49,460 bases of DNA from contig NZ_JOGX01000048.1 of assembly GCF_000719555.1 (NCBI RefSeq), positions 1-49,460 of the forward strand, given 5' to 3'. The notes below the pieces were generated by a model. The model saw only the letters and a program-made list of their open reading frames with translations. It did not search any database and had not been told where the DNA came from. Positions within the stretch are counted from its first letter, which is position 1. The number at the start of each line of letters is the position of its first letter. The translations under genes and the position numbers were made by a program. The DNA is from Streptomyces sp. NRRL F-5727. Its GTDB lineage: Bacteria; Actinomycetota; Actinomycetes; Streptomycetales; Streptomycetaceae. This document shows, piece after piece, positions 25,336 through 32,944 of this stretch.

Positions 25336-26697
25336 ATGGACAAGCAGCAGGAATTCGTGCTCCGTACGCTCGAAGAGCGCGACATCCGCTTCGTGCGCCT
25401 CTGGTTCACCGACGTGCTCGGCTTCCTGAAGTCGGTCGCCGTCGCCCCCGCCGAGCTTGAGCAGGCGTTCGACGAGGGCATCGGCTTCGACGGCTCGGCG
25501 ATCGAGGGGTTCGCGCGGGTCTACGAGTCCGACATGATCGCCAAGCCGGACCCGGGCACCTTCCAGATCCTGCCCTGGCGGGCCGAGGCGCCCGGCACGG
25601 CCCGGATGTTCTGCGACATCCTCATGCCGGACGGCTCCCCCTCCTTCGCCGACCCGCGCTTCGTCCTCAAGCGGGCCCTCGCCAAGGCGTCCGACCTCGG
25701 CTTCACCTTCTACACCCACCCCGAGATCGAGTTCTTCCTGCTGAAGGACAAGCCGCTCGACGGCTCCCGGCCCACCCCGGCCGACAACTCCGGCTACTTC
25801 GACCACACCCCGCAGAACGTGGGCATGGACTTCCGCCGCCAGGCCATCACCATGCTGGAGTCGATGGGCATCTCGGTCGAGTTCTCCCACCACGAGGGCG
25901 CCCCGGGCCAGCAGGAGATCGACCTCCGGTACGCGGACGCGCTCTCCACCGCCGACAACATCATGACCTTCCGCCTGGTCATGAAGCAGGTGGCGCTGGA
26001 GCAGGGCGTGCAGGCGACCTTCATGCCGAAGCCGTTCTCGGACTACCCGGGCTCGGGCATGCACACCCACCTCTCCCTCTTCGAGGGCGACCGGAACGCG
26101 TTCTACGAGTCGGGCGCCGAGTACCAGCTCTCCAAGGTGGGCCGCTCCTTCATCGCGGGCCTCCTCAGGCACGCGGGCGAGATCTCCGCCGTCACGAACC
26201 AGTGGGTCAACTCGTACAAGCGCATCTGGGGCGGCTCCTCCCGCACCGCCGGCTCGGGCGGCGAGGCCCCCTCGTACATCTGCTGGGGCCACAACAACCG
26301 CTCCGCGCTCATCCGGGTCCCCATGTACAAGCCCGGCAAGACCGGCTCCTCCCGCGTCGAGGTCCGCTCCATCGACTCCGGCGCCAACCCCTACCTGACC
26401 TACGCGGTCCTGCTCGCGGCCGGCCTCAAGGGCATCGAGGAGGGCTACGAGCTCCCCGCCGGCGCCGACGACGACGTCTGGGCGCTCTCCGACTCCGAGC
26501 GCCGCGCGATGGGCATCGAGCCCCTGCCGCAGAACCTCGGCGAGGCCATCGCCCTCATGGAGAAGTCCGAACTGGTCGCGGAGACCCTCGGCGAGCACGT
26601 CTTCGACTTCTTCCTGAGGAACAAGAAGCAGGAGTGGGAGGAGTACCGCTCCGAGGTCACCGCCTTCGAGCTGCGGAAGAACCTGCCGGTCCTCTGA
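25336..26697 (+). CDS. glnA2: Glutamine synthetase-like enzyme GlnA2 (gamma-glutamylpolyamine synthetase type)
   Basis: The 453-residue product has the glutamine synthetase fold: FDGSAIEGF (~55), the metal-site HPEIEFFL and GQQEIDLRYAD, ATP-site GSGMHTHLSLF, NSYKRI, and RVEVRSIDSGANPYL. It resembles S. coelicolor GlnA2 (SCO2241), which from memory is reported as a gamma-glutamylpolyamine synthetase rather than a true glutamine synthetase. The adenylylation loop reads EEGYELPAG; the tyrosine aligns but the usual NLY-LPPEE context is lost. I prefer ATG 25336 (MDKQQEF) to ATG 25324, as homologues start there. The upstream 200 bases hold no convincing promoter or GlnR box. Confidence 0.88.
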   Translation: MDKQQEFVLRTLEERDIRFVRLWFTDVLGFLKSVAVAPAELEQAFDEGIGFDGSAIEGFARVYESDMIAKPDPGTFQILPWRAEAPGTARMFCDILMPDGSPSFADPRFVLKRALAKASDLGFTFYTHPEIEFFLLKDKPLDGSRPTPADNSGYFDHTPQNVGMDFRRQAITMLESMGISVEFSHHEGAPGQQEIDLRYADALSTADNIMTFRLVMKQVALEQGVQATFMPKPFSDYPGSGMHTHLSLFEGDRNAFYESGAEYQLSKVGRSFIAGLLRHAGEISAVTNQWVNSYKRIWGGSSRTAGSGGEAPSYICWGHNNRSALIRVPMYKPGKTGSSRVEVRSIDSGANPYLTYAVLLAAGLKGIEEGYELPAGADDDVWALSDSERRAMGIEPLPQNLGEAIALMEKSELVAETLGEHVFDFFLRNKKQEWEEYRSEVTAFELRKNLPVL

Positions 26698-26712
26698 CCG
26701 CCGGTGCGCGCC

Positions 26713-26744
26713 GGAATCCCCTTGCCCCCGGGCGGGGGGATTCC
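26713..26744 (+). terminator. Terminator after glnA2
   Basis: ggaatcccc (26713-26721) pairs perfectly with ggggattcc (26736-26744), 16 bases past the glnA2 stop and 15 before the next start. Confidence 0.7.
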
Positions 26745-26758
26745 CCAGACTGCCCCGC

Positions 26759-27259
26759 GTGAAGATCGAACCCGTCGCCACCGGGCGGCTGCTCCTGCAT
26801 CCCCTGACCGTCCCCGAGGGGGAGCGGATCGCCGCCCGGGAGCCCCTGCCGGAGGACCGGTGGGCCGAGGGGTATCCGGGGGTGGGCGACCTCGCCTCCG
26901 TGAACGCGCTGCTGCGGCGGTGTGCCGAGGACGGGGACCCGGGGGCGTACCGGACGTATCAGATACGGCTGCGGGAGGGCGGGCTCGTCGTCGGCGGGAT
27001 CGGCTTCCACGGGCCGCCCGGGCCGGACGGGGCCGTGATCGTGGGGTACGGGATCGTGCCGGGGGAGCGGGGGAAGGGGTACGCCTCCGAGGCGCTCGCG
27101 GCGGTGATCGGCATCGCCCGGGAGGCGGGGGCCGCCGTGCTGCGGGGCGACGCCGATCCCGCCAACGTCCTCTCCCACCGGGTGATGGAGCGGGCCGGGA
27201 TGCGGCGCGTGGGGGAGGGGGACGGTCTGGTGCGGTTCCTGGTGGAGCTGGGGCGGTAG
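26759..27259 (+). CDS. GNAT family N-acetyltransferase
   Basis: The 166-residue product has the acetyl-CoA site VPGERGKGYASEAL (motif A, R-G-K-G-Y-A) near residue 100 and the motif B-like NVLSHRVMERAGMRRVGEG; this is the RimJ/RimL-type layout. Start GTG 26759 is immediately after the glnA2 terminator and has no clear ribosome site. Codon choice leans to G-ending and ggg codons, unlike glnA2. Substrate is unknown. Confidence 0.82.
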   Translation: MKIEPVATGRLLLHPLTVPEGERIAAREPLPEDRWAEGYPGVGDLASVNALLRRCAEDGDPGAYRTYQIRLREGGLVVGGIGFHGPPGPDGAVIVGYGIVPGERGKGYASEALAAVIGIAREAGAAVLRGDADPANVLSHRVMERAGMRRVGEGDGLVRFLVELGR

Positions 27260-27270
27260 CGCCCCGCCCC

Positions 27271-27702
27271 TCAGCGTTCCGACAGTTCCGAGGGCGCTTC
27301 CTGGACCACCCAGCCGTTGCCGTCCGGGTCCTCGAAGGAGAGGAAGGAGTTCCAGGTGTCGCCCTTGCCCTCCTCCCAGCCGTTCGGGCCGACGTGCATC
27401 ACCGGGGAGACGTCGACGCCCGTCTCGACGAGCGCGGCCCGGGCCGCCTCGATGTCGGTGACGCACAGCTGGAGGCCGTGCAGGCTGCCCGGGGCCGTCG
27501 TCTTCGTGCCGGGCATCGGCGGCATGCCGGAGAGCAGGGCGACGGAGCAGCGGGAGCCCGGCGGGGTCAGCTGGATGATCCGCATCCCGGGGGCGACCTC
27601 GTCGTCCAGGTCGACGGCGAAGCCGCACCGCTCGGCGTAGAACTCCTTGGCCCGGTCCAGGTCGGTGACGGGGACGGGGACGACTTCCAGTGTCCAGTTC
27701 AT
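27271..27702 (-). CDS. VOC/glyoxalase family protein
   Basis: The 143-residue product shows the two beta-alpha-beta-beta-beta modules of the VOC fold: LEVVPVPVTDLDRAKEFYAE at the start, LHGLQLCVTDIEAARAALVE in the middle and FLSFEDPDGNGWVVQE at the end, where D-P-D-G-N is the family signature. It could be a dioxygenase, isomerase or antibiotic-binding protein. ATG 27702 (MNWTLEV) is chosen over a start six codons up. It converges on the GNAT gene, 11 bases apart. Confidence 0.85.
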   Translation of the reverse strand: MNWTLEVVPVPVTDLDRAKEFYAERCGFAVDLDDEVAPGMRIIQLTPPGSRCSVALLSGMPPMPGTKTTAPGSLHGLQLCVTDIEAARAALVETGVDVSPVMHVGPNGWEEGKGDTWNSFLSFEDPDGNGWVVQEAPSELSER

Positions 27703-27920
27703 GGGACCACCGTCCCGCACCCCACCGCCCCGCGCCGCGTCGACACCCGTCGACCTGACGGAAAATCATCTTCCCTCCGCCCAAATGACCTGATCTTGCC
27801 GTTCGGAGAACGAGATAGATCGGCATCGACCGTTCCGGCGTCACGCAACCTCCCTATAGTGACCACGCGTTGGCCGCATCGGCCGTGCCGACCCCGGGTA
27901 CGCCACAGGAGACAGGACTG

Positions 27921-29204
27921 ATGACGCGCACCTCCACCGCCGGATCCGCACCCGATCCGGCCCGCCCGTCCGGGTGCCCCGCCGCCGTCCCGCTCTCCGG
28001 ACCCGGCTTCCAGATCGACCCCCAGGCCGTCTACCGGGCCATGCGGCGCGACCACGGCTCGGTCGTCCCGGTCGAACTCCCGGGCGGCTTCCCCGCCTGG
28101 CTGGTCGTCGGCTACCGCGAGCTCCACCAGGTCACCAGCGACCCCGAGCTGTTCCCCCGGGACGTCTCCCTGTGGAACCAGTGGCCGCACGTCCCCGCCG
28201 ACTGGCCGCTGCTCCCGATGGTCGGACAGCCGGTGCCCTCCATCTACTTCACGGCCGGCGAGGAACACCGGCGCCACGTCCGGATGGTGGTGCCGGCCCT
28301 GGAGGCCGTCGACCCCTTCGAGATCCGCGGCCACTGCGAGCAGCTGGCGGACCGGCTGATCGACGAGTTCTGCGGCCGTGGCACCGCCGACCTGGTCGCC
28401 GCCTTCTGCGAGCCCTTCCCGGTCCTCGTCCTCGCCCGGCTCGTCGGCTTCCCCGACGACGAAGGCGCCGACATCGCCCGGGTGCTGAAGGACCTCGCCG
28501 ACGGCGGCCCGGAGGCGCAGGCCGCGCACCAGAAGTTCGGCGAGCACATGGCCCGGCTGGTCGCCGCCAAGCGCGCCGAGCCCGGTGACGACGTCACCAG
28601 CCGGATGCTGGCGCACCCCGAGGAGTTCACCGACGAGGAGTACATGCTCGACCTGATGGCCATCACGGCCGCGGGTCACCTCACCACCGCGGACTGGATC
28701 GGCAACTCCGTCCGGCTGATGCTCACCGAGGACGAGTTCGCCGACTCCATGGCCCGCGGCCGCCGCAGCGTCCCCGACGCCATGACCGAGGTGCTCTGGG
28801 AGGAGGGCCCCACCCAGATCCTGGCCGGCCGCTGGCCCGTCCGGGACACCCGCCTCGGCGACCGCCTGGTCAAGGCCGGCGACCTGCTGCTGCTCGGCCT
28901 CGGCGCCGCCAACACCGACCCGCTGATCCGCCAGGGCGCCCCCGGCGACGACCCCTCCCGGCGCGGCGGCAGCGGCGCCCACCTGGCCTTCAGCCACGGC
29001 GAGTACCGCTGCCCGTTCCCCGCCCAGGAGATCGCCGAGATCATCGCCAGGACCGGCATCGAGGTCCTGCTCGACCGGCTGCCCGACCTCGAACTCGCCG
29101 TCCCCGAGGAGGAACTGGTCCGCCGCCCGTCCGCCTTCCTGCGCGGCACCACCGCCCTGCCCGTCCGGTTCACCCCCGTCCCCACGACAGGAGACCTCTC
29201 GTGA
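27921..29204 (+). CDS. Cytochrome P450 lacking ExxR arginine (CYP157-like)
   Basis: The 427-residue product has a P450 fold with the heme-cysteine block FSHGEYRCPFPAQEIA (Cys ~364), in which the glycine two residues after Cys is Phe, and the I-helix AAGHLTT (~250). The K-helix ExxR motif is replaced by EVLW (~290). Such loss is known for the CYP157 family of Streptomyces (CYP157C1 has EQSLW). ATG 27921 follows a good ribosome site (caggagac). A 218-base upstream gap holds a possible -10 (tatagt, 27855-27860) without a convincing -35. It overlaps the next P450 gene by 4 bases. Confidence 0.88.
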   Translation: MTRTSTAGSAPDPARPSGCPAAVPLSGPGFQIDPQAVYRAMRRDHGSVVPVELPGGFPAWLVVGYRELHQVTSDPELFPRDVSLWNQWPHVPADWPLLPMVGQPVPSIYFTAGEEHRRHVRMVVPALEAVDPFEIRGHCEQLADRLIDEFCGRGTADLVAAFCEPFPVLVLARLVGFPDDEGADIARVLKDLADGGPEAQAAHQKFGEHMARLVAAKRAEPGDDVTSRMLAHPEEFTDEEYMLDLMAITAAGHLTTADWIGNSVRLMLTEDEFADSMARGRRSVPDAMTEVLWEEGPTQILAGRWPVRDTRLGDRLVKAGDLLLLGLGAANTDPLIRQGAPGDDPSRRGGSGAHLAFSHGEYRCPFPAQEIAEIIARTGIEVLLDRLPDLELAVPEEELVRRPSAFLRGTTALPVRFTPVPTTGDLS

Positions 29205-30454
29205 CCTGCCCGCACGCCGCCGCCCAGGCCGCAGCCGCCGGTGCCCCCGTCGTCATCGACCCGATGGTCCAGGACCTCGACGGCGAGACCGACCGGATCC
29301 GCGCGGCGGGACCGCTGGCCCGCATCGAGCTGCTCGGCGTGCCCGCCTGGGCCGTCACCCGCCACGCCGACGCCCGGCGCCTCCTGGTCGACACCCGGCT
29401 GGTCAAGGACCTGAACGCGTGGAGCCTGTGGACGAACGGGACCGTCACCCACGCCTGGCCGCTCATCGGCATGATCGACGCCGGCCGGTCCATGTTCACC
29501 GTCGACGGCGACGAGCACCGCCGGCTGCGCGCCAAGACCTCCCAGGCGCTCACCCCGCGCCGCCTGGAGGCGATCCGCCCCGACATCGAGAAGTTCACCG
29601 CCGAACTCCTCGACGCCCTGGAGGAGGCCGGCCGGGACGGCGCCGTCGTCGACCTCAAGGCCCTCTTCGCGCAGCCGCTGCCCATGCGGGTCGTCGGCAT
29701 GCTGATGGGCGTCGACCCGCAGGCGAACGCGATGCTCACCCGGCAGTACAAGAAGTTCTTCTCGATGCTCACCCCGCAGGAGGAGCGGCTCGCCCTCCTC
29801 GCCGAGCTCGACGTCTTCTACACGGACCTCGTCCGCGCCAAGACCGCCGTGCCCACCGACGACCTGACCTCCGCGCTGATCCTCGCCGACGAGGGCGGGG
29901 AGCCGCTCACCGAGGAGGAGGTCGTCGGCAACCTCAAGGCGATGGTCGCCGCCGGCCACGAGACCACCATCGGCCTCGTCCTCAACGCCGTGCGCGCCCT
30001 CCTCGCCCACCCCGACCAGCTCCGCATGGTGCTCGCCGGCGAGGTCTCCTGGGACGCGGTGATCGAGGAGACCCTGCGCTTCGACACCCCCACCACCCAC
30101 CTGCTGATGCGCTTCGCCACCGAGGACGTCCAGGTCGGCGACGCGGTGATCCCGAAGGGCGACGGCGTGGTCATCTCGTACCGGGTGATCGGCCGCGACC
30201 CCGAGCAGCACGGCCCGGACGCCGACACCTTCGACATCACCCGCCCCGCGCCCATCCGGCACATGACCTTCGGCCACGGCCCGCACATCTGCCCCGGCGC
30301 GGCGCTCTCCCGCGTCGAGGCGGGCATCGCCCTCCCCGCCCTCTTCGCCCGCTTCCCGAACCTGCGGCTCGCCGTCCCGGACGAGGAGCTCCGCAAGCTC
30401 CCCGTGATGACCCAGAACGACCTGGAGTCCTTCCCGGTCCTCCTCGACGCCTAG
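29201..30454 (+). CDS. Cytochrome P450 (CYP154-like)
   Basis: The 417-residue product has all core P450 motifs: I-helix AAGHETT, K-helix ETLR (ExxR), and FGHGPHICPGAALSRVEA around the heme Cys. Length and the CP-A start region (MTCPHAAAQAA) recall the CYP154 group. GTG 29201 overlaps the upstream P450 stop (GTGA), so the two are translated together. CYP157-CYP154 pairs are known in Streptomyces, often next to conservon (cvn) genes, which are absent here. No ferredoxin gene is adjacent, so electron donors must come from elsewhere. Product unknown. Confidence 0.9.
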   Translation: MTCPHAAAQAAAAGAPVVIDPMVQDLDGETDRIRAAGPLARIELLGVPAWAVTRHADARRLLVDTRLVKDLNAWSLWTNGTVTHAWPLIGMIDAGRSMFTVDGDEHRRLRAKTSQALTPRRLEAIRPDIEKFTAELLDALEEAGRDGAVVDLKALFAQPLPMRVVGMLMGVDPQANAMLTRQYKKFFSMLTPQEERLALLAELDVFYTDLVRAKTAVPTDDLTSALILADEGGEPLTEEEVVGNLKAMVAAGHETTIGLVLNAVRALLAHPDQLRMVLAGEVSWDAVIEETLRFDTPTTHLLMRFATEDVQVGDAVIPKGDGVVISYRVIGRDPEQHGPDADTFDITRPAPIRHMTFGHGPHICPGAALSRVEAGIALPALFARFPNLRLAVPDEELRKLPVMTQNDLESFPVLLDA

Positions 30455-30461
30455 GGCCTGT

Positions 30462-30481
30462 CTGAGCCCCGCGGGGGTCAG
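30462..30481. terminator. Possible bidirectional hairpin
   Basis: ctgagcccc and ggggtcag form a short stem with one bulge between the convergent P450 and PIG-L genes, covering the PIG-L stop. Confidence 0.4.
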
Positions 30482-32586
30482 GCGCGCGGGCTGGGCGCCG
30501 GGCCGGTCGTCCAGTGCAGCCGGCCGTCCTGGCCGAGCGCGGCCACCCCGCCCGGGCCCGCCGCCGGGGCGCCGGCCAGCGGGAAGTCGGAGAGGCGCCA
30601 GGTGCCGCCGCCCGGGACCGGGGCCACCGCGAGCCGGCCCGTACGGGACCGGACCGCGACCAGTCCGTCCGCCGCGCTGACCGGGCCGAAGCCCGCGATG
30701 CCGCCGGACGGCGGGGCGACCGGGGCCAGCCGGGCGGTGCCCGTGAAGTCCGTCGCCCGCGGCTCGCCGGTGGCGGGCACCCGGGACCACAGCCGGATGC
30801 CGTCGCCGGTCGGCGCCGGGCCCGCGCTCAGCGCGAGCGTCGTCGCCGGCAGGCCCGTCGGCAGCGGCCCGGCCACCGGGCCGCCGTCCGACGCGCCGGT
30901 CCACATCAGGACCGAGCGCGGGGTGCCCGCGAAGACGTACGTGCGTCCCCGGGCGTCGGTCGCCGCCACCGGGTCGCCGTGCAGGTCCGCCCCGCCCAGG
31001 GCCCGCCACGGACCCCAGGCGCCGCCCGGCGTCCGCTCCCGCCCCACCAGCCGGTGGTCGCCGTCGCGCAGGAAGAGCGAGACCCGCCCCGTGCCGTCCA
31101 CGGTCACCGCGGGCGCGCTGATGTCCGGCGTCCGGTCGGCCTCGTCCCGCTTCCCGGGCGTGCCCAGCGACCGCCACGCCCCGAACGGGCCGCCCGGCGC
31201 GGTCTGCTCCACCGTGACGACCTCGCGCCGGTAGCCGGCCGGGCCCTCGAAGGAGGTCCGGGTCGAGAAGACCGCGATCCGCCCGTCCGGCAGCCGCACC
31301 GAACCGACCCCGCCGTCCAGACCGCCGCCCGGCAGCAGCTCCGGTCCCTTCCAGGCGCCGCCGGGCGCCCGGTGCCAGGTCGCGAGCCGCCCGTCCTGGA
31401 CGCCGAAGGCCAGCAGACCGCCGTCCGCGGCCGGCTGCAGCCACCCGGTCGACGAGCCGCGCGCGTACCGCACGGTCCCCGTCCAGCCGCGCCCGCTCGG
31501 CCGGCCCGACGCCTTCAGGTCGCCGCACCCCGCCGGGCTGCCGCAGTCCTCCCCGTCCAGCCAGGCGTACGTCTTCAGGCTGCGCAGCTTCTCCTCGGCG
31601 GTCCGGCTGTCCAGCGCCCGGGGCAGGTCCGTGTTGGGGTAGCCCATGTAGCTCTGCACGCCGACCCGCGGGTGCCCGGGCCGCTCCGCGTACCGGGCCA
31701 GCGCCGCCTGCACGAACCGCGCCCCGTAGGCGTGGTCCTGGTGGTCCCGCAGCCGGCCGGTGTGCTCGTCGGTGCCCGGCGTCGGGTCCAGGGTGCGCAC
31801 GAAGGTCGGCCGGAAGCGGTCGAGCAGCCCTGTCAGCGTCGCGACGACCTGCTCCTTGGAGTACGCGAAGTCCGCGGCGACCGGCGTCCCCGAGGAGAGC
31901 TGCGAGCCGAGCGCCGGGATCCGGCCGTGCCAGAGGCCCCGCAGGCTCACCGGGCGGTCTCCGGAGGTCGAGCCCGCCTCGCGCAGCTGGAGCCAGACCA
32001 GCCGCACCTCGGGCCGGGCGCGCAGGGTGTCCAGCTCGGCCGCGCCGCCGCCGGCCGTGGGGATCACGGTCCGGTCCCAGGCGCTCGTGCGGTCGCCGGT
32101 GGCCATCTCGGCGTATGCGGCGCGGATGCCGTTCTGCCGGGCCTCGGCGAAGGCCGGCTTGTCCGGCGCGGTCACGGCGGCGGCCCGCCCGGCACGGGCG
32201 TTGACACCGTTCGACTCGCCCGCCGTCAGGTACACGGTGGTCAGCGGGGCCCGGTCGGCCAGCGACTGCGCGGTGTCCGGGTTCATGAAGTACAGGTCGT
32301 CGTCCGGGTGGGAGACGAACTGCACCACGGACAGCGGCGCGGCGGTACGGGCCTCCCGGGCGGTGCCCCGGACCGGGTCGCCGACGGGCTTCCGCACCGG
32401 CGCGGCGGCCGGGGTCCGCGCCTCCGGCGGGACGGTGGCGGCGTGGGCCGGCGCCTGCTCGCCGGAGGTCGCCGTCAGCACGCCCGCGAGGGTGCCGCCG
32501 GTCAGCACGGCGACCGTGGCCGCGGTCACGACGGACCGGCGGTGACGGAAGGGGCGTATGAGGCGGGAGGGGCGGCGGACGGGCAT
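30478..32586 (-). CDS. Exported PIG-L family deacetylase with C-terminal propeller-like repeats
   Basis: The 702-residue product starts MPVRRPSRLIRPFRHRRSVV at ATG 32586, a very basic head, then a hydrophobic stretch and an AHA-type cleavage region, so it is exported. The PIG-L/LmbE deacetylase zinc motif SHPDDDLYFMNP lies about residue 90, with HQDHAYG further on. From ~370 to the end, at least four repeats built around W and PGG (GGAWKGPELL, PFGAWRSLG, AWGPWRALGG) suggest a lectin-like beta-propeller. Role may be deacetylation of an N-acetylated surface or environmental sugar held by the repeats; this is inferred. Confidence 0.85.
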   Translation of the reverse strand: MPVRRPSRLIRPFRHRRSVVTAATVAVLTGGTLAGVLTATSGEQAPAHAATVPPEARTPAAAPVRKPVGDPVRGTAREARTAAPLSVVQFVSHPDDDLYFMNPDTAQSLADRAPLTTVYLTAGESNGVNARAGRAAAVTAPDKPAFAEARQNGIRAAYAEMATGDRTSAWDRTVIPTAGGGAAELDTLRARPEVRLVWLQLREAGSTSGDRPVSLRGLWHGRIPALGSQLSSGTPVAADFAYSKEQVVATLTGLLDRFRPTFVRTLDPTPGTDEHTGRLRDHQDHAYGARFVQAALARYAERPGHPRVGVQSYMGYPNTDLPRALDSRTAEEKLRSLKTYAWLDGEDCGSPAGCGDLKASGRPSGRGWTGTVRYARGSSTGWLQPAADGGLLAFGVQDGRLATWHRAPGGAWKGPELLPGGGLDGGVGSVRLPDGRIAVFSTRTSFEGPAGYRREVVTVEQTAPGGPFGAWRSLGTPGKRDEADRTPDISAPAVTVDGTGRVSLFLRDGDHRLVGRERTPGGAWGPWRALGGADLHGDPVAATDARGRTYVFAGTPRSVLMWTGASDGGPVAGPLPTGLPATTLALSAGPAPTGDGIRLWSRVPATGEPRATDFTGTARLAPVAPPSGGIAGFGPVSAADGLVAVRSRTGRLAVAPVPGGGTWRLSDFPLAGAPAAGPGGVAALGQDGRLHWTTGPAPSPRA

Positions 32587-32782
32587 GGCGGGGGAGTGCT
32601 TTCTACCTGGGCGACGGGGGCGCGTCGGGACGGGCGACGGCGGTTCGCGACGGCGGCGGCGACGGGACGAACGACTCACATGGGTACAGGGCCGGAGCAG
32701 CCGACAGGTTCCGAAAACGGCCCGATGTGCCCGACGTCACGTGTGATCCGTACCGGATCCGGGCAGACGAGCAGCGTTTTCA

Positions 32783-32876
32783 GCCACCCCCCGAACCCGC
32801 CGACTGCCCCTGCCGGCGCCACCCCCCGAACCCGCCGACCGTCCCCGCCGGGGCCACCCGCCGCAGCCCGTCGGGC
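32783..32876 (+). repeat. 35-bp tandem direct repeat upstream of glnE
   Basis: Two copies of a 35-bp unit start gccaccccccgaacccgccg at 32783 and 32818, with a partial third copy (gccacccgcc...) from 32853. They fill much of the 358-base gap between the PIG-L and glnE genes. An extra inverted repeat gatccg-tac-cggatc is at 32745-32759. No gene is seen in the gap. Confidence 0.8.
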
Positions 32877-32944
32877 ACGCCCCGTCCGCCCGGTGCGGAT
32901 AGGCTCGATCCGTTGGGCGTGCGGGGCTGGAGGGAGCGGCGGAG

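Noticed and set aside
26698..30478. Conservon (cvnA-D) genes near the P450 pair
   Set aside because: No histidine-kinase-like, roadblock, DUF742 or GTPase gene is present on either side.
32783..32876. CRISPR array
   Set aside because: The repeats are contiguous, with no spacers, and only about 2.7 copies.
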